Positions 32,479 to 42,045 of a DNA stretch of 64,000 nt are shown here, one piece after another. The DNA lies in contig JAUQPF010000009.1 of assembly GCA_030550535.1 (NCBI GenBank), positions 1 to 64,000 of the forward strand. The letters are read 5' to 3'. The number at the start of each line of letters is the position of its first letter. The stretch's first letter is position 1. Both the position numbers and the translations under genes were made by a program. A model generated the notes under the pieces. The model was not told where the DNA came from and searched no databases. It was given only the letters and a program-made list of their open reading frames with translations. Source of the stretch: Candidatus Bipolaricaulota bacterium (GTDB lineage Bacteria > Bipolaricaulota > Bipolaricaulia > Bipolaricaulales > Bipolaricaulaceae).

Positions 32479-33260
32479 TCCGCGGGGATCATCCCTAGAA
32501 TGTGGTAGCCCGCGTCCACGAAGAGCACCGTGCCCGTTATCCCGCTCGCCAGGGGCGAGAGGAGGAAAAGCCCGGCGTTCCCCACCTCCTCCGGGGTGAT
32601 GTTGCGGCCCAGGGGCGCGAGCTTTCCCGCGCGCTCGTAGAGGGTGCTGAACCCGGGGATGCTGCGGGCGGCCACGGTGCGCACCGGGCCCGCGGAGATG
32701 GCGTTCACCCGGATGCCCTTGGGGCCTAGTTCATAGGCGAGGTAGCGCACGCTGGCCTCAAGGGCGGCTTTGGCCGCGGCCATCACGTTGTAGCGGGGGA
32801 CGACCTTCTCGCTGGCGTAGTAGGTGAGGGTGAGGAGGGCCCCTCCCTCGCGGAGGAGGGGCTCCGCGTGCCGGGCCACGGCCACGAAGGAGTAGGCCGA
32901 GACCTCCAGGGCCAAAAGCCAATCCTCCCGCTTCGTGTCGAGGTAGCGCCCCTCGAAGGCCTCCCGGGGGGCGAAGGCGATGGAGTGGACGAGATAATCC
33001 AAATATCCCCAGGCCGCGCGGATCCCCGCGAACAGGGCCGCAAGCTCCGCCTCCTTTGTGACGTCGGCCTGGAAGAGGAGGGCGCCGCCCAGGGCCTGGG
33101 CCAATTTCTCCGCCTCCGGCCGCAGCCGCTCCGCCTGGTAGCTCAGGGCCACCTCCGCCCCCGCCTCCCGAAGTTTTTTGGCGATGGCGAAGCCCAGGCT
33201 TCGCTCGTTGGCCACGCCCATCACCAGGGCCCTCTTTCCCGAAAGGTCCAGGGTGAGCAT
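32475..33260 (-). CDS. fabI: Enoyl-[acyl-carrier-protein] reductase (FabI type)
   Basis: 261-residue short-chain dehydrogenase catalysing the last step of fatty-acid elongation (NADH-dependent reduction of enoyl-ACP). The N-terminal SGKRALVMGVANERSLGFAI is the FabI version of the nucleotide-binding loop; the catalytic Tyr-x6-Lys is in YNVMAAAKAALEAS; NAISAGPVRTVAARSI and the C-terminal GTVLFVDAGYHILGM are diagnostic. The ATG at 33260 is chosen because a TACAAT box lies 6 nt upstream and the longer frame is antisense to the GTPase gene. It overlaps mutS2 by 4 nt. Confidence 0.96.
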   Translation of the reverse strand: MLTLDLSGKRALVMGVANERSLGFAIAKKLREAGAEVALSYQAERLRPEAEKLAQALGGALLFQADVTKEAELAALFAGIRAAWGYLDYLVHSIAFAPREAFEGRYLDTKREDWLLALEVSAYSFVAVARHAEPLLREGGALLTLTYYASEKVVPRYNVMAAAKAALEASVRYLAYELGPKGIRVNAISAGPVRTVAARSIPGFSTLYERAGKLAPLGRNITPEEVGNAGLFLLSPLASGITGTVLFVDAGYHILGMIPAE

Positions 33261-33266
33261 GCGAGC

Positions 33267-33272
33267 ATTGTA
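33267..33272 (-). promoter_or_regulatory. -10 element of fabI-mutS2 (near-leaderless)
   Basis: TACAAT on the minus strand ends 6 nt before the fabI ATG, so the first transcribed base should be at or next to the start codon. No clear -35. Confidence 0.6.
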
Positions 33273-33317
33273 CCGAGGGGCTGCGGCCGGGCCGTAGAAG
33301 GGGGAAGAGGGGCGGGC

Positions 33318-33323
33318 TACAAT
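33318..33323 (+). promoter_or_regulatory. -10 element of the DRG-like GTPase gene (near-leaderless)
   Basis: TACAAT ends 9 nt before the ATG at 33333, mirroring the fabI promoter in the same 72-bp divergent gap. No clear -35. Confidence 0.55.
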
Positions 33324-33332
33324 GGAACGGCG

Positions 33333-34319
33333 ATGCCGGCGAATTTGACTCCCGAGTTCCTTGCGGCCCGCGAGCGCTTCAACAAGGCCAAGACCCTGGA
33401 GGAGAAGCTCGATGCCCTCCAGGAGATGCTCGCCACCATCCCCAAGCACAAGGGCACGGAGAAGATGCAGGCGGACATAAAAAGGCGGATCGCCAAGCTC
33501 CGGGAGCAGATGGAGCAGGCCCGCCGCTCCGGAAAGGGTGGGGGCCCTAGCTACCACGTGGAGCGGGAGGGCGCGGCCCAGATCGTGCTCGTGGGCCCGC
33601 CCAACTCCGGGAAGTCCTCGCTCCTTGCGGCCCTCACCAACGCCACCCCCGTGATCGCCCCCTACCCCCTCTCCACCCTGAAGCCCGTGCCGGGGATGAT
33701 GGAGTACGAGGACGTGCAGATCCAGCTCGTGGACCTTCCGCCGATCACCCCGGAGTACACGGAGGGCTGGGTGTACGGGCTCATCCGTATGGCCGACGCG
33801 GTGGCCCTCTGCTTGGACCTCGCGAGCCCCCGCTGGCGCGAGGAGGCGGAGGAGGTGGTGGAGCTTCTGCGGGCCCGGCACATCGTGCTCACGGCGGGGC
33901 CCACCCGGCCGGTGGACTGGCGGACGGTGGAGAAGCGCACGGTGGCCGTGGGGCTCAAGGTGGATGTCGTTCCCGAGGCCGGGGAGGCCTTCCGTTCCTG
34001 GGCTCAGGACCGCTTCCCCGGGGTGTGCGCGTCCACGGTGACCGGCGAGGGCCTGGAGGCGCTGCGGTCCCTCCTTTTTAGGGCCTCCGGCATCGTCCGC
34101 ATCTACACCAAAAAGCCCGGGCAACCCCCGGACTTCTCCAAACCCTACACGATTCGGGAGGGAGCGACCGTGTTGGACGTGGTGAAGGAGATCCACAAGG
34201 ACTTCGTGAAGCGCCTGAAGTACGTGCGCCTTTGGGGCTCTGGGAAGTTCCAGGGCCAGCAGGTGCCCTTGGACCACGTGGTCCAGGACAAGGACGTGGT
34301 GGAGATCCACCTGTCATGA
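33333..34319 (+). CDS. DRG/Obg-related GTPase with TGS domain
   Basis: 328 residues. An N-terminal helical hairpin (about 1-70) is like the one before the G domain of archaeal and eukaryotic DRG proteins. The G domain has G1 GPPNSGKSS and G3 DLPP with a threonine- and proline-rich switch (STLKPVPGMM). A C-terminal TGS domain (about 255-328) contains PYTIREGATVLDVVKEIHKDF and DHVVQDKDVVEIH. A normal NKxD G4 motif is missing; the nearest match is GLKVD. Relatives bind ribosomes or tRNA-processing partners, but the bacterial members are poorly studied. It overlaps the M20 gene by 4 nt. Confidence 0.85.
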   Translation: MPANLTPEFLAARERFNKAKTLEEKLDALQEMLATIPKHKGTEKMQADIKRRIAKLREQMEQARRSGKGGGPSYHVEREGAAQIVLVGPPNSGKSSLLAALTNATPVIAPYPLSTLKPVPGMMEYEDVQIQLVDLPPITPEYTEGWVYGLIRMADAVALCLDLASPRWREEAEEVVELLRARHIVLTAGPTRPVDWRTVEKRTVAVGLKVDVVPEAGEAFRSWAQDRFPGVCASTVTGEGLEALRSLLFRASGIVRIYTKKPGQPPDFSKPYTIREGATVLDVVKEIHKDFVKRLKYVRLWGSGKFQGQQVPLDHVVQDKDVVEIHLS

Positions 34320-35473
34320 CCGACCCGGTCCGGCTCGCGCAGGAGTTGGTGCGGATCCCGAGCCCGGCCGGGGAGGAGAAGGACCTCGCGGATTTCCTCC
34401 TTGCCACGCTGCGGCGGTTCTGTGAGGCCGAGCGGGGTCCTTTGGGCACGGTGATCGGGCGGATCCGGCGGGGGGAGGGGCCCACGGTGGTGGTCACCGG
34501 GCACATGGACACCGTGCCTCCCGGCGAGGGTTGGACGGTCCCGCCGTTCGCCGGGGAGGTCCGCGAGGGGTTCCTCTACGGCCGGGGCGCGGTGGACATG
34601 AAAGGGGGGATCGCCGCGCAGGTCGCCGGCGCCGCCCAGGCCGCCTCCGAGCTCCAGGGCACCCTGTACCTCGTGTACGTGCCCCACGAGGAGACGGCGG
34701 AGGGGGTGGCCCTGGGCCGCGTCCTGGACAAATTGGAAAAACCGCACCTCGTGGTCCTCGGGGAGCCCACGGACCTCCGGCTGGGCATCGGCCACCGGGG
34801 GAGGGCGGTGATCCGCCTCGTGGCCAAGGGGAAGGCCGCGCACGCCTCCATGCCGGAGCTCGGGGAGAACGCGATCGAGCGGATGGTGGAGGCCCTGGGG
34901 CACGCCCTGCGCACCCCCCTTCCCGAGGACCCCCTTTTGGGCCAGGGCACGGTGGCCCCCGTGTTCCTGAGCGCGGACGGAGGGGGCCCCGTGGTGCCCG
35001 ACCGCTGTGTGGCCCTCCTGGACCGGAGGATCGTGCGGGGGGAGACGGAGAAATCGGTGCTTGCGGACTACCAGGGCATCGGCGCCGAGGCCACCTTGGA
35101 GGAGGTGGAGCTTCGCTTTTACACCGGGGAGACGGCGCGGGCCAGGCTCTTCTTCCCTGCCTGGTGCCTGGACCCGGAGCACCCCTGGCTGGTGCGGGCC
35201 TGGGAGGCCCTGGGAAGTCCGCCCCTCCGGGTGTGGCGCTTTTCCACGGACGGGGTGGAGAGCTGCGGCCGGCGGGGGATCCCCACCGTGGGGTTCGGAC
35301 CGGGCGACGAGCGGCTCGCCCACCGGCCGGACGAGCGGCTGAGCGTGGAGGACCTGCGCCGGGCCGCCTCCGCCTACGCCCGGCTTTTGCGGCACCTCCT
35401 GAGTCCGGAGGCCAGGGCCCTGGCCACGGCCCAGGAGAAGCCCCCGCGCCATCACCGTCCCGACAAACGGTGA
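34316..35473 (+). CDS. M20-family metallopeptidase/amidohydrolase (YgeY-like)
   Basis: 385-residue zinc hydrolase. Zinc ligands and catalytic residues are seen in GHMDTVPPGEG, YGRGAVDMKGG, VPHEETAEG, VVLGEPTDL and RLAHRPDE; a lid/dimerisation domain (about 165-280) starts at GHRGRAVIRLVAKGKAAHAS. The set and order resemble the YgeY/ArgE/DapE group, and substrate is unknown. It starts at ATG 34316, overlapping the GTPase stop. The C-terminal RHHRPDKR tail is basic and not part of the family core. A strong terminator follows. Confidence 0.88.
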   Translation: MTDPVRLAQELVRIPSPAGEEKDLADFLLATLRRFCEAERGPLGTVIGRIRRGEGPTVVVTGHMDTVPPGEGWTVPPFAGEVREGFLYGRGAVDMKGGIAAQVAGAAQAASELQGTLYLVYVPHEETAEGVALGRVLDKLEKPHLVVLGEPTDLRLGIGHRGRAVIRLVAKGKAAHASMPELGENAIERMVEALGHALRTPLPEDPLLGQGTVAPVFLSADGGGPVVPDRCVALLDRRIVRGETEKSVLADYQGIGAEATLEEVELRFYTGETARARLFFPAWCLDPEHPWLVRAWEALGSPPLRVWRFSTDGVESCGRRGIPTVGFGPGDERLAHRPDERLSVEDLRRAASAYARLLRHLLSPEARALATAQEKPPRHHRPDKR

Positions 35474-35479
35474 AAAGAA

Positions 35480-35506
35480 AAAGGCCCCGGGATCTCCGGG
35501 GCCTTT
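35480..35506. terminator. Bidirectional rho-independent terminator
   Basis: A 10-bp or longer perfect stem (about 35481-35490 with 35496-35505), loop GATCT, T-rich on the plus side and an A-rich flank giving TTTTTCTTTT on the minus side. It serves both the M20 peptidase and the convergent groEL. Confidence 0.9.
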
Positions 35507-35525
35507 CCTTTTCCTGCTTTTGGGA

Positions 35526-37428
<1,903 letters not shown>

Positions 37429-37444
37429 CCCACCACCTCCCGGG

Positions 37445-37471
37445 TTAGCAGTTTAGGGTCTTGGGTGCTAA
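37445..37471 (-). promoter_or_regulatory. CIRCE operator (HrcA binding site) of groESL
   Basis: TTAGCAGTT-N9-GGGTGCTAA matches the CIRCE consensus (TTAGCACTC-N9-GAGTGCTAA) at 7/9 and 8/9 positions with the exact 9-nt spacer. It begins 16 nt upstream of groES and covers the predicted transcription start, so HrcA should repress the operon until heat stress. hrcA itself is not in the window. Confidence 0.88.
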
Positions 37472-37475
37472 AAAC

Positions 37476-37504
37476 ATTGTACGGCCCCTCCCCCCCACCC
37501 GCAA
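37476..37504 (-). promoter_or_regulatory. Promoter of groESL
   Basis: -35 TTGCGG (37499-37504) and -10 TACAAT (37476-37481) with a 17-nt spacer on the minus strand. The -10 is 4 bp from the CIRCE element. Confidence 0.75.
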
Positions 37505-37506
37505 GG

Positions 37507-37535
37507 TTGCCGCCCTTGCCGCTCCGCCCCACAAT
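37507..37535 (+). promoter_or_regulatory. Promoter of the DUF2227-like gene
   Basis: -35 TTGCCG (37507-37512) and -10 CACAAT (37530-37535), 17-nt spacer, ending 7 nt before a GTG start; another near-leaderless arrangement, back to back with the groESL promoter. Confidence 0.5.
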
Positions 37536-37542
37536 CGCCCCC

Positions 37543-37959
37543 GTGCCCGGCCATAAAACGCACCTCGCCGCGGAACTCGCTTGCCTTCCCTTGTGCCTCG
37601 GCGCGGGCTATGGCCTGGGCCTCCGGGAGGAGCTCCTCCCCCTGGGCCTCGGCTACCTCGCGGGAAGCCTCTTCCTCTCCCCGGACCTCGATCTCTACCA
37701 CAGCCGGCCGGCCCGGCGCTGGCGCCTTTTCCGCGCCCTTTGGTGGCCCTACACCCGGCTCTTCCGCCATCGCGGCCTCTCCCATCACCCCCTCCTCGGC
37801 CCCCTCACCCGCCTCCTCTACCTCAGCCTCTGGGCCCTTGGGGTTTGGACCTTGGCCGGGCTTCCCCGGGGGGAGCCCCCTCCGGCCGCCCTAGCCCTGC
37901 CCTTCCTCGCCGGCCTCCTCCTTCCCCAGCTCCTCCACGTCCTTTTGGATCGCCTCTAG
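37543..37959 (+). CDS. Small membrane protein, DUF2227-like putative metal-binding protein
   Basis: 138 residues starting with GTG at 37543 (VPGHKTHLAAEL). It has several hydrophobic segments and His/Asp clusters: GHKTH near the start, SPDLDLYHSRPARRWRLFR and FRHRGLSHHPLLGP, and QLLHVLLDRL at the end. These spaced His/Asp pairs in a membrane setting resemble the DUF2227/YdjM-type putative metal-dependent hydrolases. No substrate is known. The start is inferred from the promoter position and conserved GHxxH; upstream sequence in frame is antisense to groES. Confidence 0.65.
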   Translation: MPGHKTHLAAELACLPLCLGAGYGLGLREELLPLGLGYLAGSLFLSPDLDLYHSRPARRWRLFRALWWPYTRLFRHRGLSHHPLLGPLTRLLYLSLWALGVWTLAGLPRGEPPPAALALPFLAGLLLPQLLHVLLDRL

Positions 37960-37965
37960 GCGGGC

Positions 37966-37994
37966 TTGTCCGGGCCGGAGCTTGCGGGTATAAA
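37966..37994 (+). promoter_or_regulatory. Promoter of the efp operon
   Basis: -35 TTGTCC (37966-37971) and -10 TATAAA (37989-37994) with a 17-nt spacer, then AAAGGAGGAA before the efp ATG. Confidence 0.7.
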
Positions 37995-38013
37995 GCCCAC
38001 AAAGGAGGAAGCG

Positions 38014-38577
38014 ATGGGGATCACCATCGGCGAAATCACCCGCGGCATGACCTTGGTCTACCACGGGAACCTCTACGAAGTGTTGGAGTTCGAGCACGTC
38101 AAACGCGGCCGAGGCTCGGCCTTCGTGCGCGCCAAACTCCGCAACCTGAAAACCGGGCAGGTCATCACCGAGACCCTTCGCGACTCCGACAACCTGGAGG
38201 CGGCCTATCTCGAGGTGCGCCCCATGCAGTACCTCTACCGCAGCGGGGACACGTTCGTGTTCATGGACAAGGAGACCTTCGAGGAGCGCATGATCCCCGT
38301 GGACGTGGTGGAGCCCATCGTGGGCTACCTCCTGGAGGGGATGGAGGTCACCGGCCTCTACTACCAAGGGGAGCTGGTGAAGGTGGAGCCCCCCAACTTC
38401 GTGGAGCTGCGGGTGGTGGATACCCCGCCGGGGGTGCGGGGCGACACCGCCCAGGGCGGGGACAAGCCCGCCACCCTCGAGACGGGGCTTGTGGTGAAGG
38501 TTCCGCTCTTCGTGCAGGTGGGCGACGTGATCCGCGTGGACACCCGCACCGGCGCGTACGTGGAGCGGGTGGGCTAA
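38014..38577 (+). CDS. efp: Elongation factor P
   Basis: 187 residues in three beta-barrel domains. EF-P relieves ribosome stalling at proline runs. Domain I carries the tip loop EHVKRGRGSAFVRAKLRNL (28-46) and the C-terminal domain has VVDTPPGVRGDTAQGG and KVPLFVQVGDVIRVDTRTG. The residue at the modification site is Arg33 (KRGRGS) rather than Lys, similar to the LGRGG loop of Thermus and unlike the lysine form used by EpmA. The start ATG at 38014 follows AAAGGAGGAA. It leads the efp-asp23-asp23-amaP-nusB-PHP operon. Confidence 0.97.
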   Translation: MGITIGEITRGMTLVYHGNLYEVLEFEHVKRGRGSAFVRAKLRNLKTGQVITETLRDSDNLEAAYLEVRPMQYLYRSGDTFVFMDKETFEERMIPVDVVEPIVGYLLEGMEVTGLYYQGELVKVEPPNFVELRVVDTPPGVRGDTAQGGDKPATLETGLVVKVPLFVQVGDVIRVDTRTGAYVERVG

Positions 38578-38587
38578 GGAGGGGAGG

Positions 38588-38962
38588 ATGCCCGAGGCCC
38601 GCGTGGAGATGTCCCTACCCTTGGGGAAGTTGCGGGTGCGGCCGGAGGTGCTGGTGCGCATCGCCAGCAAGGCCATGGAACAGATGGAGGGGGTGCGCCT
38701 TTGGCGGCCGCGCGGGCTGGCTGGCGTCTTTGGGGGCGAACCCGGGGTGGAGGTGCAGAGCACGGAGTCCGGGGTCCTGGAGGTGAACGTGCGCATCGGC
38801 GTGATGTACGGGTACCCCGTCCAGGAGGTGGCCCAGGGCGTGCAGGCGGCCGTGCGCGAGGCCTTGGAGGGCATGGTGGGCGTGCGGGTGGCCAAGGTCA
38901 ACGTTTACGTCCAAGAGGTGTTCCTGCCGGAGGTGGAGGTTGAAGCCGGAGAGAACGTCTAG
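38588..38962 (+). CDS. Asp23/Gls24 (YloU)-family envelope stress protein, copy 1
   Basis: 124 residues with the Asp23 fold: KLRVRPEVLVRIASKAMEQMEGVRL, a central VEVQSTESGVLEVNVRIGVMYGYPVQEVAQGVQAAVREALEGMVGV and ending VAKVNVYVQEV. Asp23 proteins gather at the membrane through AmaP and are linked to alkaline and envelope stress. In many Gram-positive genomes YloU/Asp23 lies near efp and nusB, as here. The 3' end overlaps copy 2 by 23 nt. Confidence 0.85.
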   Translation: MPEARVEMSLPLGKLRVRPEVLVRIASKAMEQMEGVRLWRPRGLAGVFGGEPGVEVQSTESGVLEVNVRIGVMYGYPVQEVAQGVQAAVREALEGMVGVRVAKVNVYVQEVFLPEVEVEAGENV

Positions 38963-39314
38963 GTCCAATCGGCCCGAGGAGCCCGAGGAGGAGGCGGGCA
39001 AGATCAGCGTGGCCAAGGAGGTGATCGCCACCATCGCCGGTTTGGCGGCCTCCGAGGTGCCCGGTGTTTACTCCCCCAAAGGGGAGCCCCTTCCGCAGGG
39101 GAGCGCTGTGCAACGCTACGTGCACACCGAGCTTTTGGAGGGGCGGGTGCGCATCGCCCTCTCCGTGGTCATCGGGTACGGTCGGGTCCTCCCCGAGGTG
39201 GCCCAGGAGCTCCAGGAGAAGGTGAAGACGGAGGTGGAGCGCCTCACCACCCTTCCTGTGGAGGCCGTGGACGTGGAGGTGGTGGGGATCGTGGAGGCGG
39301 AGGAGCGGTCATGA
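38940..39314 (+). CDS. Asp23/Gls24-family envelope stress protein, copy 2
   Basis: 124 residues. An acidic N-terminal tail is followed by the Asp23 core: KISVAKEVIATIAGLAASEVPGVYS, VRIALSVVIGYGRVLPEVAQELQEKVKTEV and VEAVDVEVVGIV. I used TTG at 38940 because GGAGGTGGAGG sits just before it; a GTG at about 39010 would give a shorter protein that still holds the core. It overlaps both neighbours. The two copies differ clearly in sequence, so they may form a heteromer. Confidence 0.82.
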   Translation: MKPERTSRSNRPEEPEEEAGKISVAKEVIATIAGLAASEVPGVYSPKGEPLPQGSAVQRYVHTELLEGRVRIALSVVIGYGRVLPEVAQELQEKVKTEVERLTTLPVEAVDVEVVGIVEAEERS

Positions 39315-39820
39315 CCTTTGTCCTGTGGCTTGAGGCCCTGCTCCTTTTGGCCTGCGCCGCCTTGAGTGCCCTGGGGGCCAGCCTCTATCTGCCCGAGGTG
39401 GTGGTGGGCGGGAGCGCCGCTTCCCCCCTCACGGTGCGGGTGGGATTGGGCGTGTTGGCCGCGGTTTTCCTTGTGGCTTCCGGGATCTGCATGGCCGTGG
39501 CCGTGCGCCGCGCCGGCCTCGCCCAGGCCCTGGCCCTCTCCGCCCCCAAAGGCCTCATCTTCATCACCCCTCGCACGGTGTCCCAGCTCGTGGTGGGGCT
39601 CCTCGCCGAGGAGCTGGGGGAAACCCCGTTCCAGGTGGCTCTCCTTCCCAAAGGGAAGGCCTTGGCTCTGCGCGTCTCCTTGCGGCTCCCGGCGGAGGCG
39701 AGCATCCCCAGCCTCGCCGAGCGCTTGCAGGAGGTCCTTTCCACCGAAGTGGCCCGCCGCACGGGCCTCGAGGTCCAGGAGGTCCAGGTCCTGGTGAACG
39801 GGGCCACCCTGCGGGGCTGA
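39311..39820 (+). CDS. amaP: AmaP-family membrane anchor (Asp23 partner)
   Basis: 169 residues: two transmembrane helices at about 3-28 and 45-66, then a cytosolic domain related to Asp23 (LIFITPRTVSQLVVGLLAEEL, ALRVSLRLPAEASIPSLAERLQEVL, LEVQEVQVLVNG). AmaP tethers Asp23 to the membrane in staphylococci. Its 4-nt overlap with the second asp23 gene and one-base contact with nusB support co-expression. Confidence 0.82.
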   Translation: MTFVLWLEALLLLACAALSALGASLYLPEVVVGGSAASPLTVRVGLGVLAAVFLVASGICMAVAVRRAGLAQALALSAPKGLIFITPRTVSQLVVGLLAEELGETPFQVALLPKGKALALRVSLRLPAEASIPSLAERLQEVLSTEVARRTGLEVQEVQVLVNGATLRG

Positions 39821-40218
39821 TGCGGCGCAAAGCCCGCGAGGCCGTCCTCCGCTGTCTCTACCGCTGGGAGTTCCTCAAGCTCCCCCCCGAGGAGCTCCTG
39901 GCCGAGGTGGACCTCCCCCAAGAGGCCCAGGACTTCGCGCGCTCCCTCCTCTTTGGCGTTCTCGCTCACCGGGATAAGATTGACCCCATCATCGAGGAGC
40001 GCGCTCACGGTTGGGGCTTGGATCGGCTCCCTCTGGTGGACCGCAACATCCTGCGCCTTGGGCTCTATGAACTCCTCTTCACCGGGACTCCGCCGGAGGT
40101 GGTGATCGACGAGGCGGTGGAGCTGGCCAAGGCCTACGGGACGGAGCGGGCTCCCGCGGTGATCAACGCCATCCTGGACCGGGTTTGGAAGGAGGGGAGG
40201 CGTGGAACGCTGGGCTGA
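39820..40218 (+). CDS. nusB: Transcription antitermination factor NusB
   Basis: 132-residue all-helical protein acting in rRNA antitermination with NusE(S10). Family stretches: RRKAREAVLRCLYRWEF, PLVDRNILRLGLYELLF and PPEVVIDEAVELAKAYGTERAPAVINAILDRV. It shares a base with amaP and overlaps the PHP gene by 17 nt. Confidence 0.95.
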   Translation: MRRKAREAVLRCLYRWEFLKLPPEELLAEVDLPQEAQDFARSLLFGVLAHRDKIDPIIEERAHGWGLDRLPLVDRNILRLGLYELLFTGTPPEVVIDEAVELAKAYGTERAPAVINAILDRVWKEGRRGTLG

Positions 40219-41041
40219 TCTGCATTTACACACTCGCTGGTCCGACGGGACCCTGGACCTGGCGGGGGTGGTGGCCCGGGCCAAGGCCGCTGGACTTTCT
40301 GCCATCGCCATCACCGACCACGACGCGATCGGCCCGGATCTCCGCCAGCCTTTCCAGGAGATGGACGGGCTTCTTGTGATCACCGGGGTGGAGATCAAGG
40401 CGGAGATCCTGGGCGAGCGGGGGGAGATCCTCGGGTACTTCCTGGATCCGGCGCATCCGGCCTTGCGGGAGCTCTTCCGCGGGATGGCGGAGGCGCGGGA
40501 GCGCCGCATGCAGGCCATGGTCGCCCGCTGCCAGGAGGTTTTGGGCCTTTCCCTAAGCTACGAGGAGGTGCGGGCGCGGGCCCGGGGCTCCGTGGGCCGG
40601 CCTCATCTTGCGGCCCTTCTCGTGGAGCGGGGAGCCGTGGCCACCCTGGAGGAGGCCTTTGAGAAATACCTCGGGGATGAGGGCCTCTGCTATGTGCCGC
40701 TGAGCCGGCCCACGAGCGCTCAGGTGATCGCGGCCATTCGCGCCGCCGGGGGCGTGGCCGCCCTCGCCCACCCCGGCTTCCACGGCTTTTCCGACTGGAC
40801 GCGCGTCCTTCAAACCCTAAAGGACCAGGGCCTGCGGGCGGTGGAGCTCTTCTACCCCTACGAGACGAGCGCGCAGCCCTTGAACCCTGGGCTTTCGGAG
40901 CTTCCGCGGATCGCCGCGGAGCTAGGGCTCATCGCCACCGGCGGCTCCGACGACCACGGGCCCGGCTCGGTGAAGGAAAGTTTGGGCCTCGTGAAGGTGC
41001 CCTACTCCGTGGTGGAGGAGCTTTGGGCGGCCAGGAGCTGA
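40202..41041 (+). CDS. PHP-domain phosphoesterase (RNase AM/YciV type)
   Basis: 279 residues. The four PHP motifs are present: DLHLHTRWSDGT, ITDHDAIG, VEIKAE and ALAHPGFHG, plus the final GGSDDHGP. The arrangement matches the YciV/TrpH group, which hydrolyse 3',5'-nucleoside bisphosphates or trim RNA 5' ends. Start GTG at 40202 inside nusB. Its 3' end overlaps the convergent DUF1385 gene by 40 nt with no terminator visible. Confidence 0.88.
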   Translation: MERWADLHLHTRWSDGTLDLAGVVARAKAAGLSAIAITDHDAIGPDLRQPFQEMDGLLVITGVEIKAEILGERGEILGYFLDPAHPALRELFRGMAEARERRMQAMVARCQEVLGLSLSYEEVRARARGSVGRPHLAALLVERGAVATLEEAFEKYLGDEGLCYVPLSRPTSAQVIAAIRAAGGVAALAHPGFHGFSDWTRVLQTLKDQGLRAVELFYPYETSAQPLNPGLSELPRIAAELGLIATGGSDDHGPGSVKESLGLVKVPYSVVEELWAARS

Positions 41042-41838
41042 CGGAGGGCGGCGAGGGCCACCTCCAGCTGCGCCGGCTCCGGCTCCCGCGTGGTCAACCG
41101 CTGGAAGAAGAGGCCCGGCCAGAGGAGGGGCACAAGCCACCGCCGCTGCGCCCCCAATTGGAGGAGTTCGTAGGTGAGGCTGGCCACGGCGGGGATGAGC
41201 CCCACCCGGGCCAAAAGCCGGGCCCAGAAGCTCTGGGCCGGGATCACCGAGAAAAGGAGGACCGCCACGGCGATGAAGAGGAACACGAAGTTCGTGCCGC
41301 AGCGGGCATGAAGGGGGCTGTGCTTGAGGGCCTCCTCCAGCGAGGGCTCCCCCCCTTCGTAGGCGTGCACCACCTTGTGCTCCGCCCCGTGGTATTGGAA
41401 GAGCCGGCGCACGTCGGGAATAAAGGAGATCCCCCAAAGGTAGAGGGCGAAAAAGGCCAGACGAATCCCGCCCTCCACCAGGTTCAAGAGCACCCGGTTC
41501 TCCAGGCCCGTGCGGGTGGCCAAAAAGAAGGGCAGGGCGATGAACCCGCCGAGGAGGACGAGGAGGGCCAGGCCCAGGGCGAGGAGGAAGTCCCAGGAGG
41601 AGCTGCGCTCTTCGGGGAAGGCCAGGGCTGCGGAGCGCTCCAGGGCCGCCCAGCCCAGGCTCAGGAGCTGGTAGAGCTTCACCGGTCCCCTGAGGAACGG
41701 GATCCGCTCGAGCCTGGGGAAGCGCGGGACGGCGAGGGGCTCAACGACGATGCCCTTGGGCGTCTGGACGGCCACCGTAGCGCGTTGGCCGTCGGTGAGG
41801 AGGACCCCTTCGATGACGGCTTGCCCGCCCAGGGGCAT
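41002..41838 (-). CDS. DUF1385 membrane protein
   Basis: 278 residues. N-terminal MPLGGQAVIEGVLL and the motif FQYHGAEHKVVHAYE followed by HARCGTNFVFLF are diagnostic of DUF1385, with four or more membrane helices. Function is unknown, but the family is regularly found beside rpmE and release-factor genes. The ATG directly follows the rpmE stop codon (TAA-ATG). Confidence 0.9.
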   Translation of the reverse strand: MPLGGQAVIEGVLLTDGQRATVAVQTPKGIVVEPLAVPRFPRLERIPFLRGPVKLYQLLSLGWAALERSAALAFPEERSSSWDFLLALGLALLVLLGGFIALPFFLATRTGLENRVLLNLVEGGIRLAFFALYLWGISFIPDVRRLFQYHGAEHKVVHAYEGGEPSLEEALKHSPLHARCGTNFVFLFIAVAVLLFSVIPAQSFWARLLARVGLIPAVASLTYELLQLGAQRRWLVPLLWPGLFFQRLTTREPEPAQLEVALAALRQLLAAQSSSTTE

Positions 41839-42039
41839 TTATCCTTTCTTGCCCTTGCGGGCGCGGAGCACCCTCTCCCGCTGTTGCTCCTCGGCCTCGG
41901 CCTTGCCCCCAAAGAGGGGGTGGCACTCGATGCACACGTCCACGTGCAGCTCTTTTTTGGTGGAGAGGGTCTCAAACTCCGCCCCACAGCCGCAGCGCAC
42001 AATGGCCCGATGCAGTTCCGGATGAATGCCCTTCTTCAT
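41839..42039 (-). CDS. rpmE: 50S ribosomal protein L31 (zinc-binding form)
   Basis: 66 residues: [27 protein letters not shown], with cysteines in CGCG and CIECHP forming the zinc site of the C+ type. The C-terminal tail is basic. It lies 6 nt after rpsI and directly before DUF1385. Confidence 0.97.
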   Translation of the reverse strand: MKKGIHPELHRAIVRCGCGAEFETLSTKKELHVDVCIECHPLFGGKAEAEEQQRERVLRARKGKKG

Positions 42040-42045
42040 CGGTGA

